Shown: in pieces, positions 46,465 to 55,587 of the stretch
How the letters are laid out: each line of letters begins with the position of its first letter
Position numbering within the stretch: the first letter of the stretch is position 1
Source: CAVQOB01 sp963714325
Lineage (GTDB): Bacteria; Pseudomonadota; Alphaproteobacteria; Rhizobiales; Hyphomicrobiaceae
Direction of reading: 5' to 3'
Assembly (NCBI GenBank): GCA_963714325.1
Contig: CAVQOB010000006.1
Location: forward strand, 62,001-126,000
Length of the DNA stretch: 64,000 nt
Program-made: the position numbers and the translations under genes
Notes under the pieces: model-generated
Told to the model about the DNA's origin: nothing
Database searches by the model: none
The model's input: only the letters and a program-made list of their open reading frames with translations

Positions 46465-48690
46465 TCAATCTCTGGCGGGCAACGTGAACCGCCGCGGGAA
46501 ACTCTCTTTGAGTGATTGCCCGCGCCCTGACAAGCTCGGATTGGTCATGAAGTACTGATGAGCGTTAAACGGCTCTTCGCCGACATCCGGCGCGATGCGT
46601 TGCGAACTGCCGTCCGCCAAAACCGCCCAGCTCTGCTGATTGTCCTTCAGATTGGCGACCATGATCTGATCGAGCACCTGCTCGTGCACGGTCGGATTGA
46701 GGATCGGCACCATCACTTCGACGCGCCGATCGAGATTGCGCGGCATCATGTCCGCCGAACTGATATAGACCAGCGCACCCGGCGACGGCAGCCCATGTCC
46801 GGCGCCAAAGCAGTAGATGCGGCCGTGTTCGAGAAACCGCCCGATGATACTCTTGACGCTAATCGATTCCGATAGCCCTGGAACACCCGGACGCAGACAG
46901 CAGATGCCGCGCACCACCAACTCGATCTCGACGCCGGCCTGGCTCGCCTCGTAGAGCGTATTGATGATCCCCCCGTCGACCAATGAATTCATTTTCATCC
47001 AGATCGCCGCCGGGCGACCGGCCTTGGCATGCTCGATCTCATCGCGAATGTGCGCCAGCACGCGCGCCCGGATGCCGCGCGGGCTGGCCGCAATGGCCTC
47101 GAGTTCAGCGGGCTCACCATATCCGGTCACAAAGTTGAAAATTCGGGTCACGTCGCGCCCGAAAATGGGATCGGCTGAAAAGAACGACAGATCGGTGTAA
47201 ATCTTCGCCGTCAGCGGGTGATAGTTGCCGGTTCCGATATGACAATAGGTTGCAAGGTCACTGCCCTCCTTGCGGACCACCAATCCAAGTTTGGCATGCG
47301 TCTTGAGTTCGATGACGCCGTAGACGACATGCACGCCGGCGCTTTCCAGATCACGTGCCCAACGAATATTGGCTGCTTCATCGAACCGCGCCTTGAGTTC
47401 AACGACAGCCGTCACCGACTTGCCCATTTCCGCGGCTTCCTTCAGCGCGCGAACGACCGGCGAATCATTCGACGTGCGATAGAGTGTCCACTTGATCGCC
47501 ATCACATTGGGATCAGCCACCGCCTGGCGCAGGAACTGCAGCACGACATCAAACGATTCATAGGGGTGATGGACGACGATATCTTTTTTGCGGATGGCCG
47601 CGAAGCAATCCCCGTTCACTTCCCGGATGCGTTCCGGAAAACGGATGTTGAACGGCTTATGCACCAGGTCTGGCCGATCGTTGACGATCAACTGTGCCGT
47701 ATCGGCCAGGCCGAGCAGCCCATCCTTGGTGAAGACGCCACCCTCTCGCACTTCGAGTTCCTCGACAACAAACCGCTTCAGGCGTTCCGGCATTTCGCCG
47801 TCGATCTCAAGCCGGATGACTACTCCGCGTCGGCGCCGCTTCAAGGCCGTCTCGAACGATCGCACCAGATCTTCGGCCTCTTCCTGCACTTCGAGATCGC
47901 TATCCCTGAGCACACGGAAGGCGCCTTGTCCGCGCGCCTTGAAGCCTGGAAAAAGCCTTCCAATGAACGTCCCGATCACCGATTCGATCCGCATGAATCG
48001 AATTTCAGGATTCGCCGCCGGATTGGTGCTCTCGCTGAGCGACGGCAGGCGAATGAACCGCTCGAGTTGACTGGGAATGGGCAGTAGCGCGTGCATCGTC
48101 TTGCCATCGGCATCGCGGTTCAATTCCACGCCGAGCGTGAAGCCCCGGTTCTGGATGAATGGAAAGGGATGCGCCGGATCGACGGCGATCGGCGTCAGGA
48201 TCGGAAAAATATGGCTGAGGAATTCGCGCTCCAGCCAGGTTCGCTCCATTGCCGTCAACTGCCCCGGATCGATGATCCGGATACCGGCATTGGTCATTTC
48301 CGTGATCAGTCCGTGCCAGCATGCCTGTTGCTCGCCAACCAGCTTGCTGACCGCGACGTTGATCGCCGCCATCTGTTCGACCGGCGTCAATCCATCTTGA
48401 CTTTTCAGCACGACGCCGGCGGCGATCTGACCGTAGACACCGGCTGCGCGCACCATGAAAAATTCGTCGAGGTTTGATGCCGAGATGGAAAGAAAGCGCA
48501 ATCGCTCTAAAACGGGGTGGCGCTTGTTCAGAGCTTCCTCGAGCACCCGTTGATTGAATCGCAGCCAAGAGAGCTCACGGTTATAAAATCGCGCGGTGCC
48601 AACGGGGGGCGGCGGTGTCGAGGCAGCATCTGAAGGAGACTGGGATTTGCCTCGTGCAGCGGATCGCGATTTCGGTTTCGTCGTGCTCAT
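46465..48690 (-). CDS. ppk: Polyphosphate kinase 1
   Basis: Ppk polymerises the gamma-phosphate of ATP into polyphosphate at the inner face of the membrane. The 741-residue chain has the N-terminal SNLDEFFMVRAAG region, a helical domain, the phospholipase-D-like catalytic half with CHIGTGNYHPLTAKIYTDLS (His site) and a second HKD-like segment (FGAGHGLPSPGALVYISSADMM, then RNLDRRVEVMVPI). The N-terminus to residue 30 is low complexity. Start ATG 48690 has GGCAGGAT upstream. Ppx follows on the same strand, a common pairing. Confidence 0.96.
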   Translation of the reverse strand: MSTTKPKSRSAARGKSQSPSDAASTPPPPVGTARFYNRELSWLRFNQRVLEEALNKRHPVLERLRFLSISASNLDEFFMVRAAGVYGQIAAGVVLKSQDGLTPVEQMAAINVAVSKLVGEQQACWHGLITEMTNAGIRIIDPGQLTAMERTWLEREFLSHIFPILTPIAVDPAHPFPFIQNRGFTLGVELNRDADGKTMHALLPIPSQLERFIRLPSLSESTNPAANPEIRFMRIESVIGTFIGRLFPGFKARGQGAFRVLRDSDLEVQEEAEDLVRSFETALKRRRRGVVIRLEIDGEMPERLKRFVVEELEVREGGVFTKDGLLGLADTAQLIVNDRPDLVHKPFNIRFPERIREVNGDCFAAIRKKDIVVHHPYESFDVVLQFLRQAVADPNVMAIKWTLYRTSNDSPVVRALKEAAEMGKSVTAVVELKARFDEAANIRWARDLESAGVHVVYGVIELKTHAKLGLVVRKEGSDLATYCHIGTGNYHPLTAKIYTDLSFFSADPIFGRDVTRIFNFVTGYGEPAELEAIAASPRGIRARVLAHIRDEIEHAKAGRPAAIWMKMNSLVDGGIINTLYEASQAGVEIELVVRGICCLRPGVPGLSESISVKSIIGRFLEHGRIYCFGAGHGLPSPGALVYISSADMMPRNLDRRVEVMVPILNPTVHEQVLDQIMVANLKDNQQSWAVLADGSSQRIAPDVGEEPFNAHQYFMTNPSLSGRGQSLKESFPRRFTLPARD

Positions 48691-48791
48691 ATCCTGCCTC
48701 TCCGGCGCCACCGCGCGGCTGCGAATAACTCGCCGTCGATGTGCACGGTGTGGCAAGCCGCCGGCATCGTCAAGGCAGGCAGCCAATCGCA

Positions 48792-49679
48792 TCAGCGGAA
48801 AAACGACTGGAAGCTGGCGACGACGGCGTCCGGCGCTTCCTCCGCCAGATAATGACCGGACGCAAGCGGCCCGCCCGTCACGGCGCCGTCACAATAGGCT
48901 TGCCAAATCGCCAGCGGGTCATACCACCGCCCGATTTTGCCTTTCTCCCCCCAATGCACCCGCATCGGGCACTGAACTTTGCGGCCCGCCGTTCGGGCTT
49001 GGCGATCATGCACCAAGTCGATGGTTGCTGCCGCGCGATAATCTTCGCACATGCCGGTAATCGTGGCTGGCCGCTTGATCGCTTCCAGATAGTCAGCGAG
49101 TGCCGGGCCGGCAAAGAAATCAGCACCCTTCGGCTCCCGCGACGTATGCGCCTTGAACCAGACCTCAGGCGCCGCATTGATCAGACTTTCGGGGAAGGGA
49201 TGCGGTTGCGCTAGCCAGAACCAATGATAGTAGCCCATCGCAAACGCCATGTCCGTGCGCTCGAAATGCTCGAGCGTCGGCACGATATCGAGCACTGCCA
49301 GTTTGTGCACACGCTCGGGAAAGTCGAGCGCCAGGCGATGTGCCACCCTGGCTCCGCGATCATGGCTGCCGACAAAGAAAGACTGAAAGCCGTAATGCGA
49401 CATGAGCTCGGCCATGTCGTGCGCCATCGCAACCTTCGCATAGGGCGCGTGATCGGCTGTGGCGGGCGGCTTGAACGATTGGCCATAGCCGCGCAGATCG
49501 GCACAGATCACCGTGAAAGATTGCGCAAGCACGGGCGCCACCTTGTGCCACATGGCATGCGTTTGCGGATTGCCGTGGAGCAATAGCAGCGGCGGTCCAG
49601 ACCCGCCCCGTCGCACACGAATTTCCCCTGCGGCAACCGTCACGAACTCGAGCTCGAACCCGTCAAAGAACGCTGTCAT
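48792..49679 (-). CDS. Alpha/beta hydrolase, probable haloacetate dehalogenase
   Basis: The 295-residue enzyme has the alpha/beta-hydrolase oxyanion segment HGNPQTHAMWHK, the nucleophile Asp 107 in SHDRGARVAHRLALD (Asp rather than Ser), Arg 108 and Arg 111, a halide-site YHWFW at 151-155, and the base His 276 in ASGHYLAEEAPD. This set matches fluoroacetate dehalogenases, which hydrolyse C-F and other C-X bonds of haloacetates to glycolate. It lies 102 bp upstream of ppk. Substrate needs testing; an epoxide hydrolase-like activity is less likely because the Tyr pair typical of that group is not evident. Confidence 0.82.
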   Translation of the reverse strand: MTAFFDGFELEFVTVAAGEIRVRRGGSGPPLLLLHGNPQTHAMWHKVAPVLAQSFTVICADLRGYGQSFKPPATADHAPYAKVAMAHDMAELMSHYGFQSFFVGSHDRGARVAHRLALDFPERVHKLAVLDIVPTLEHFERTDMAFAMGYYHWFWLAQPHPFPESLINAAPEVWFKAHTSREPKGADFFAGPALADYLEAIKRPATITGMCEDYRAAATIDLVHDRQARTAGRKVQCPMRVHWGEKGKIGRWYDPLAIWQAYCDGAVTGGPLASGHYLAEEAPDAVVASFQSFFR

Positions 49680-50291
49680 CGATCCACCGCCGTGCGCATG
49701 CCATCCGGCATTAGGAGGATGCCAGACCGGTCAGTAAACTCCATCGCGCGCTACCAATATCTGTGCCTTCAGTGTGTTCCACCCCTCATGATTGATACCT
49801 TGGAAGAGTCAAAAAAATGTCCGTCTTGGTCGCGAAGGTGGCGACCCACAACAAGTCACGGCAAATCGAGCTGCAGCGGTGACTTCATTGGTGCTGCAGC
49901 CACGTCTGAGCCCAGCCAAAGGACAGACCGCCAAAATATGACGTGGGTCGTGGGTTTCGCCGGGATGCCAGCGTTGGGAGCAGAGCTGACAACGGAGTAT
50001 AGCAAAACCGTTCCCATATCTTTGCGCACGTCTTTGCGGGCCAGCCGCCGATGGTTTGCCGACCAAATCCTAACAGACACGGTTAATCGCACCAGGGCGA
50101 TTTAGAGGGTAGCTGCAGGCGTTTGGACGTGCCTGGCAAGGGGGGTAGCTGAGAAGTGCGCAAAGCTATCCAGCGGCCTCCTTAGTGCCGGCAATCGCTA
50201 TTCTAGGTTGTGGTCGCCGATCTATGCGTCCAATCGAGGTCCGGAGGTGACTCCAGGACTTTGGCGCCCGTTTCGTGGTCCCTGTTAACCC
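49680..50291. other. Gene-free stretch of about 610 bp
   Basis: I found no credible gene, tRNA or repeat here. A 137-codon frame (49692-50105, plus strand) has no ribosome-binding site, no recognisable sequence and unlikely composition. The region may hold promoters for the diverging or same-strand neighbours, but none is clear. Confidence 0.4.
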
Positions 50292-51158
50292 TCAATCTTC
50301 ATCAATGATCGGGTTCCGGAGCACGCCGATCTTCTCGACTTCGACCTCGACGACATCGCCGGCCTTCATCCAGGCTGGCGGCTTGCGGGCATGGGCGACG
50401 CCCGATGGCGTACCGGTGGCGATCAGGTCGCCCGGCTCCAGGGTCATGAACTCCGACAGTAGCGACACGCAGCGCGCGGTCGAAAAGATCATATCGCTGG
50501 TATTGGAGTCCTGCATGGTCTGCCCGTTGACCCGCGTCATGATCCGCAGGCCCGACGCCCCGGCTGGCAATTCATCCGCCGTCACTACCATCGGCCCGAA
50601 CGGCCCCGTGCCATCAAAATTCTTGCCTGGCGTCCATTGCGAGGTCTTGCGCTGGAAGTCGCGCACCGACACGTCGTTGAAAAGCGTGTAGCCGAAGACA
50701 TGCTCCAGCGCTTTCGATTCCGGAATATGCCGACCGCCCTTGCCGATGACGATCGTCAGTTCGCATTCGTAATCGAGCTGGATCGAACATTTCGGGCGGA
50801 TCACCGGCGCGCCGGCTGCCAGCAGCGACGACGGCACGCGGAGAAAGAACGACGGATAGGTCGGGATCTCGTGCCCGCCCTCCTTCGCGTGCAGTGCGTA
50901 GTTCAGCCCGACGCAGATAAACTTCTTCGGGTTCGCAATCGGCATCGCCGGCTTGACGGACGCCAGCGGCTTGCGCGCCGCGTCCGACGCCTTGCTGACA
51001 GCCGTCTTCACTTTCGCCTGGATCGCGTCACCACCGATGATCAAGCCCACCAAGTCGCGCGGCAAGGTCGGATCGGCAATCGACAGATCGACCACCTTGT
51101 CACCTGTCACCGCGCCAAGGGCGGCGGCGCCTGCCTTCTCGAACATCATATAACGCAT
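50292..51158 (-). CDS. Fumarylacetoacetate hydrolase family protein
   Basis: The 288-residue protein has the FAH C-terminal domain: FICVGLNYALHAKEGG, YECELTIVIGKGGRHIPESKALEHVFGYTLFNDVSVRDFQRK and a TGTPSGVAHARKPP segment near the end. Metal is bound by Glu residues in the family. Members are fumarylpyruvate hydrolases, ureidoglycolate lyases, 2-hydroxyhepta-dienedioate isomerases or oxaloacetate decarboxylases; the sequence does not choose among these. It is 32 bp upstream of no related gene; the phosphoribosyltransferase gene is upstream in transcription order. Confidence 0.88.
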   Translation of the reverse strand: MRYMMFEKAGAAALGAVTGDKVVDLSIADPTLPRDLVGLIIGGDAIQAKVKTAVSKASDAARKPLASVKPAMPIANPKKFICVGLNYALHAKEGGHEIPTYPSFFLRVPSSLLAAGAPVIRPKCSIQLDYECELTIVIGKGGRHIPESKALEHVFGYTLFNDVSVRDFQRKTSQWTPGKNFDGTGPFGPMVVTADELPAGASGLRIMTRVNGQTMQDSNTSDMIFSTARCVSLLSEFMTLEPGDLIATGTPSGVAHARKPPAWMKAGDVVEVEVEKIGVLRNPIIDED

Positions 51159-51190
51159 CGTTTTCTCTCCTCGAAAACCAACAACCCGTT

Positions 51191-51712
51191 TCAGCCCTGG
51201 TGACCCTTCCGGATCGGCTCGACGTAGGTCAGATCCATGTCCCAGGGAAAATAGATCCAGGTGTCCTGCGACACCTCCGTCACGAAGGTATCGATCAGCG
51301 GCACGCCCTGCGGCTTGGCATAGACGGCGGCGAAATGCGCATTCGGCAGCATCTCGCGCACCACCTTCGCCGTCGCCCCCGTATCCGTCAAATCATCGAC
51401 GACCAGCACGCCGCGGCCCTTGCCGTCGCCGACCGCCTTGATGAACCGGCTGATCTCCTTGATCACCTGCAGGCCGCCCTGGTTCTTGTAGTCGTGATAG
51501 CTGGCGATACACACCGTATCGATCAGCCGGATGCCAAGCTCGCGCGCGACGATCGCCGCCGGCACCAGCCCGCCGCGTGTGATGCAGACGATCGCCTCGA
51601 ACGGCTGGCCTTCCGGCCCCTTGTCGGCGAGTCGCCAGGCCAGTGCACGGGCATCGCGATGAAATTGATCCCAGGACACGGGGAAGGCTTTGGGAGCACC
51701 GGGTTTGGACAT
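51191..51712 (-). CDS. gpt: Xanthine (guanine) phosphoribosyltransferase
   Basis: Gpt salvages guanine, xanthine and hypoxanthine with PRPP. The 173-residue protein has the PRPP-binding motif VLVVDDLTDTGATAKVVREMLP and the family opener FPVSWDQFHRDARALAWRLADKG. The final YVEPIRKGHQG end is typical. I chose ATG 51712 with GAGG upstream; an ATG at 51727 would add five residues. It is same-strand and 32 bp from the FAH-like gene. Confidence 0.9.
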   Translation of the reverse strand: MSKPGAPKAFPVSWDQFHRDARALAWRLADKGPEGQPFEAIVCITRGGLVPAAIVARELGIRLIDTVCIASYHDYKNQGGLQVIKEISRFIKAVGDGKGRGVLVVDDLTDTGATAKVVREMLPNAHFAAVYAKPQGVPLIDTFVTEVSQDTWIYFPWDMDLTYVEPIRKGHQG

Positions 51713-51861
51713 GCGTCGCCTCGTCATCAGAAGGGAGTTGTCCGGCGGTATAGCCGCTGGATGCGCCCGGCGCAGTAGCGAAATGCACCCTTAGGATATC
51801 GCGAACAATAAACGAACCGGGCTTAGCCGGCGATCTGCTGGGACATCGCCCACCCACAACC

Positions 51862-52022
51862 GTCATGGCCGCGCAGGCGGCCACCCAAGCAGGCCGGTCG
51901 GGTTTTCGCAAGGTTGCCACAGATGATGCTGCCATGCTGATGCTGCCATGCCGCGCACCCGCCTCAGGTTGCTATTGTGCTCTGTCGGAACTTGCTGGGG
52001 TGGCCGCCTGCGCGGCCATGAC
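51862..52022. repeat. 25-bp perfect inverted repeat with 111-bp spacer
   Basis: The left arm at 51862-51886 begins GTCATGGCCGCGCAGGCGG. The right arm at 51998-52022 is its exact reverse complement. With two mismatches the arms extend to about 32 bp. The arms contain GTCATGGCCG, a motif of common dispersed alphaproteobacterial repeats. Confidence 0.8.
51924..51951. repeat. Perfect 14-bp tandem duplication
   Basis: TGATGCTGCCATGC occurs twice in direct succession (51924-51937 and 51938-51951), inside the loop of the 25-bp inverted repeat. Confidence 0.85.
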
Positions 52023-52079
52023 GAAGGCGCGCTTCCAGCACGAGGTGGCCGTGACGAAGGCGGGTTTCCAGCACGAGGC
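52014..52079. repeat. Two 33-bp tandem direct repeats
   Basis: The units at 52014-52046 and 52047-52079 differ at only four positions and share GGCC.TGACGAAGGCG and TTCCAGCACGAGG. A partial third unit (GGCCATGACGAGG) follows from 52080. Confidence 0.8.
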
Positions 52080-52269
52080 GGCCATGACGAGGAGAATTCG
52101 ATTTGATCGCGATACTGCGAACAAGAAAGTAATGTCCTTATGGTCCGGGACGCTCTTAAACGGCAGTCTTCGCAAATTTGCGAATCGATCCCGCGCAAAT
52201 ATGAGAAGCCTTATCGAAGCCAAGTTGCCGACAATAGCGCCGGCCTGAACAGATCCACCGGAGTCCCCC

Positions 52270-53211
52270 ATGACGAATAGGCTCACAACCGCCATTGCCG
52301 CATCGACGGCGCTGCTATCGATGCTCACAGCGGCGACCGCACAAACCACGCCGCCCGCTACAACGCCAGCGGCCCCACCTGCCGCTACAGCGCCCGCAGC
52401 GACGCCACCGCTCTTCGCCACTACCAAGGTCGCGGGCACCGAAAACGTCTACATCTTCCGCTACCAGGGTCATCAGTCGATGTTCGTGGTCACGAAGGCT
52501 GGCGTCATCGCCACCGACCCGATCGGCCTGCGCCGACCACAAGCCGTCACCACTTACATCGACGAGATCAAGAAGGTCACGACGCAGCCGATCAAATACG
52601 TGATCTATAGCCACAGCCATTACGATCACATCGCTGGCGGGCAGCCCTTCAAGGCGCTCGGCGCCAGGTTCATCGCGCACAAGAACGCCATCGCGCAATT
52701 GAAGCGCTTCCCGACGCCCGATGTCGTCATGCCCGACGAGAGCGTCGACAATAAGCGCACCATCACGCTTGGCGGCACGACCTTGGAGCTGATCTATACC
52801 GGCCCCAACCACTCCGACAATTCGCTGGTCATGCGGCTGCCGAAGGAGAAGCTGATCTTCACCGTCGACTTCGTGCCGATCCAGACGCTGCCGTTCCGCA
52901 ATATGCCGGATACCACCAACCCGCTCGCTTGGCGCGACAGTCTCAAGAAGGTCGTGGCGCTCGACTGGGATCGCATGATCCCGGGCCATCCCAATGCTGG
53001 CGGCCGGCTCGGCACCAAGCAGGACGTCACTGACCTGATTGGCTATTTCGATGATCTCAACACCGAAGTGAAGAAACTCGCTGCTGAAGGCAAATGCACC
53101 GACAACGCCATGAAGGAAGCGAAACTGCCCAAGTACGAGAAGTGGGGCAACTACGCGACGCAACTATCGATGAACGTCGAGCGCATGTGCTACCTCGCCA
53201 ACGGCAACTGA
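52270..53211 (+). CDS. Secreted metallo-beta-lactamase-fold hydrolase
   Basis: The 313-residue protein has a signal peptide (TTAIAASTALLSMLTAATA, cleavage near residue 25) followed by a Pro/Ala-rich linker of about 25 residues. The catalytic core contains HSHYDH at residues 115-120, the classic HxHxDH metal site, a later His-Ser pair in GPNHSDNSL, and an Asp in KLIFTVDFV. It resembles the SoxH/quinoprotein-relay branch of the superfamily. It should act in the periplasm. Its substrate is unknown. Confidence 0.85.
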   Translation: MTNRLTTAIAASTALLSMLTAATAQTTPPATTPAAPPAATAPAATPPLFATTKVAGTENVYIFRYQGHQSMFVVTKAGVIATDPIGLRRPQAVTTYIDEIKKVTTQPIKYVIYSHSHYDHIAGGQPFKALGARFIAHKNAIAQLKRFPTPDVVMPDESVDNKRTITLGGTTLELIYTGPNHSDNSLVMRLPKEKLIFTVDFVPIQTLPFRNMPDTTNPLAWRDSLKKVVALDWDRMIPGHPNAGGRLGTKQDVTDLIGYFDDLNTEVKKLAAEGKCTDNAMKEAKLPKYEKWGNYATQLSMNVERMCYLANGN

Positions 53212-53326
53212 CGGGACGTTTTGCCGTTTGAAAGTCTGCCGTCGCCACCCCTGTCCTCCCATTTCGCTGAAGGCTCGCCTTCGGCCAGTCGTGGGCAGGG
53301 CAGCGGTGGCGTCAAGCCATTTGCAT

Positions 53327-53356
53327 TCCGCTTGGCATCCGTCCGCTTGGCATCCG
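53327..53356. repeat. Perfect 15-bp tandem duplication
   Basis: TCCGCTTGGCATCCG occurs twice in direct succession (53327-53341 and 53342-53356) in the spacer after the metallo-hydrolase. Confidence 0.85.
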
Positions 53357-53437
53357 ATTGCCGGCAGTGGATTGCGTTGCCGCGATGGGGCCGGGCGTCG
53401 CACAGTAGCCGCCACACCGACCTCCGTCATGGCTGGA

Positions 53438-55495
53438 CTATTTGAGGGGAGCACCCGGTGGCGGGGCCTTTGGGGATACGGACTTAGCGGCCATTTGCTC
53501 GCGTGTTTCCTTCAACTGTTCGGCCACTTTCCGACGCTCCTCGTCGCTCTCCGCCGACGATGCGGCGCGTTCGAGGCGCCGGATAGCCGCGGCAAATTTT
53601 CCGGCCGTTGTCTCTTCAGCGGCTAGTGCGAGATTGGTGTCGAAATGGTTTGGATCAATCGCGATGATCGTCGCTGCAATCGCATCAGCCCGGGACTTAT
53701 CATCGCGAACGAACCCATAATACGCGCCGATCAGTTCAAGCGCGGTCGTCGCGGTGTTCAAAGTCGAGGGTTGGCCTTCAAGGATTGATTTCACGTCGCG
53801 GAACGCCAGGTCGGCGCGGCCAAGCGTCAGTGCGACATAGACCGCGCGAGACATGATGGCGAACTCCTTGACGAGCACCGGGGTGTCGCTCGCAGGGACT
53901 ACTTTCTGGCAGTCTTGGAACACAAATTCGGCGCCGCCAGAGCTCTTTAAAAAAGCAAGGTCGCCGCAGGACTTGGAGGTCGCTCCAAGGCGTGTTTTGA
54001 GCTCGGCCTTCTTCAATTTCGGCAGAGCCTTGAGGCGCGCGACGGCGGGCGGCTCAAGCGAAAGTTCGTCGTCCGGATAGGTGTCGGAATAACGGTCCCG
54101 CTGCGGCAGAGACCGCATGTAGGCGACCCAGTTCGGAAGATCCTTGAAACTGCCGGCCATGTCTGCGGCATAGTCCCGCAACTCGCGATCGACGGTCGCA
54201 TGTTCTCCTAGGTAGGTAAGAGCAATGATCCGGCGCGCGCGGTTCTCCGGCGACGGGACGACCGATACCAGTGCATCAGAGTCCTGAAGTGCCAAGTGCG
54301 GCCGTTGTGCCGCAAGCCGATAGATATTTCGCAGCCGCAACAGACGGATGATGTCGTTGCGCGTCGGGAATGCGTCGACCAGGAGCGCATCCTGTAAATC
54401 CTGCAGACTGTCGCTGATCTGGGTGCGATTGTTCAGTGTTGCGCGAGCCAGCAACGCGCGGGCAATATCGACTTTCGGTCGCGTCGTTGAATGAATGACC
54501 GCATTGCACTTCTCGATCGCGTCGCCGTGATCGGGATCCTTTGTGACGGAAACGAGGACGGTGCCAAAAACGGTCGAGGACTGGCTCGGCTTGCATCCAG
54601 TCTCAGATTCAAATTTTTCAATAGCGGTGTCGTACACGGAGGTCGGAACGAACGGCTGGTGCCAGTGCCGGGCGATATCCGGCGGTAGTTTTTCTGTGGT
54701 CGCGGCGCTGCCAGCGCTCACCACGACCGGCGCTTCGCCGGCCAAATAAACCCGCCGACCCAAGCCATGCAGCGTATAGGGCTGCTGTTTGAAACTTGTT
54801 GCTTTGGCGACGGCCTCGGCGACATTCTGGAAGAGATCGAGATTGTGCACGCCCGGCTTGACGATCTCGGCGGCGAGTACTTTCGCGTAAGGCCCACCAC
54901 CAATTCCAACGTCCGATGCTGTTTTACCGAATTCGGTGGCGAAGCCGACCAGCATGCCGGTTGGCGTCGGAATCGGCGCCAATCCTTTGGTGCCGCCCTT
55001 CGTTGGCAACAGCAGTTCGTTGCGGCAGGCGTCGACGACGACGAAATGCAATGCGCGCGGTGCCCGTTGGCGCAGGATGGCCAGTACGTCGTCGAGCCGG
55101 ACCGACGCATCCCAGAAGCTGTCGTCCTCCGGGTCGGTCGCATCGACAGGGACCAGGAAATTCACGTTCGTGCCCTGCTCAGCGGCACCATGGCCTGAAT
55201 AGTATAGGAAACCAATGGCATTCTCGCCGGCCAGCGCAAGCCGGCCAGCGTAGGCGCGAACTGCCGCCAATATTTGCGCACGCTTCTGGTTGGACAAGAC
55301 GCTCTGCTTTTGCGCGTTGAAGCCGATTTTTGTCAGCGCGGCACTGACGAGAGTGATGTCGTTGACCGGGTTCTTGAGCGCACCGACCTTCGGCTCGTAG
55401 TCCGTGTTGCCGATCAGCAGGGCGTGGCGTTCCTGTGCCAGAGCGGGCACGATCACGGCAAACAATAGACATATGCCAATGACAATCCGGCGCAT
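53438..55495 (-). CDS. Secreted caspase-family (C14) protein
   Basis: The 685-residue protein has a signal peptide (RRIVIGICLLFAVIVPALA, cleavage near residue 20) and a p20-like caspase domain: RHALLIGNTDYEP, the catalytic His 102 in YYSGHGAAEQG, and the catalytic Cys 157 in VVDACRNEL. Substrate-side features follow (GFATEFGKTA). The C-terminal 400 residues are helical and probably TPR-like. Bacterial members are often called metacaspases; targets and activity are unknown. It starts at ATG 55495, convergent with the metallo-hydrolase. Confidence 0.85.
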   Translation of the reverse strand: MRRIVIGICLLFAVIVPALAQERHALLIGNTDYEPKVGALKNPVNDITLVSAALTKIGFNAQKQSVLSNQKRAQILAAVRAYAGRLALAGENAIGFLYYSGHGAAEQGTNVNFLVPVDATDPEDDSFWDASVRLDDVLAILRQRAPRALHFVVVDACRNELLLPTKGGTKGLAPIPTPTGMLVGFATEFGKTASDVGIGGGPYAKVLAAEIVKPGVHNLDLFQNVAEAVAKATSFKQQPYTLHGLGRRVYLAGEAPVVVSAGSAATTEKLPPDIARHWHQPFVPTSVYDTAIEKFESETGCKPSQSSTVFGTVLVSVTKDPDHGDAIEKCNAVIHSTTRPKVDIARALLARATLNNRTQISDSLQDLQDALLVDAFPTRNDIIRLLRLRNIYRLAAQRPHLALQDSDALVSVVPSPENRARRIIALTYLGEHATVDRELRDYAADMAGSFKDLPNWVAYMRSLPQRDRYSDTYPDDELSLEPPAVARLKALPKLKKAELKTRLGATSKSCGDLAFLKSSGGAEFVFQDCQKVVPASDTPVLVKEFAIMSRAVYVALTLGRADLAFRDVKSILEGQPSTLNTATTALELIGAYYGFVRDDKSRADAIAATIIAIDPNHFDTNLALAAEETTAGKFAAAIRRLERAASSAESDEERRKVAEQLKETREQMAAKSVSPKAPPPGAPLK

Positions 55496-55587
55496 GCGCA
55501 GACGCCCTCGGACCAACGATCGTTCACAATATGTAGAGTGTATCGGAAATGGGCGCGACGGCAACGGTGATGTTCGGTGGCCCCCCC

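Larger units (their letters stand above)
51713..52269. other. Repeat-rich spacer between gpt and the metallo-hydrolase gene
   Basis: About 550 bp without a credible gene. It contains a 25-bp inverted repeat, a 14-bp tandem duplication and two 33-bp tandem units, each listed separately. The last 180 bp before 52270 must contain the promoter of the metallo-hydrolase gene. Confidence 0.55.

Noticed and set aside
49692..50105. 137-codon frame in the spacer after the dehalogenase-like gene
   Set aside because: No ribosome-binding site, no recognisable segment and unlikely amino-acid composition.
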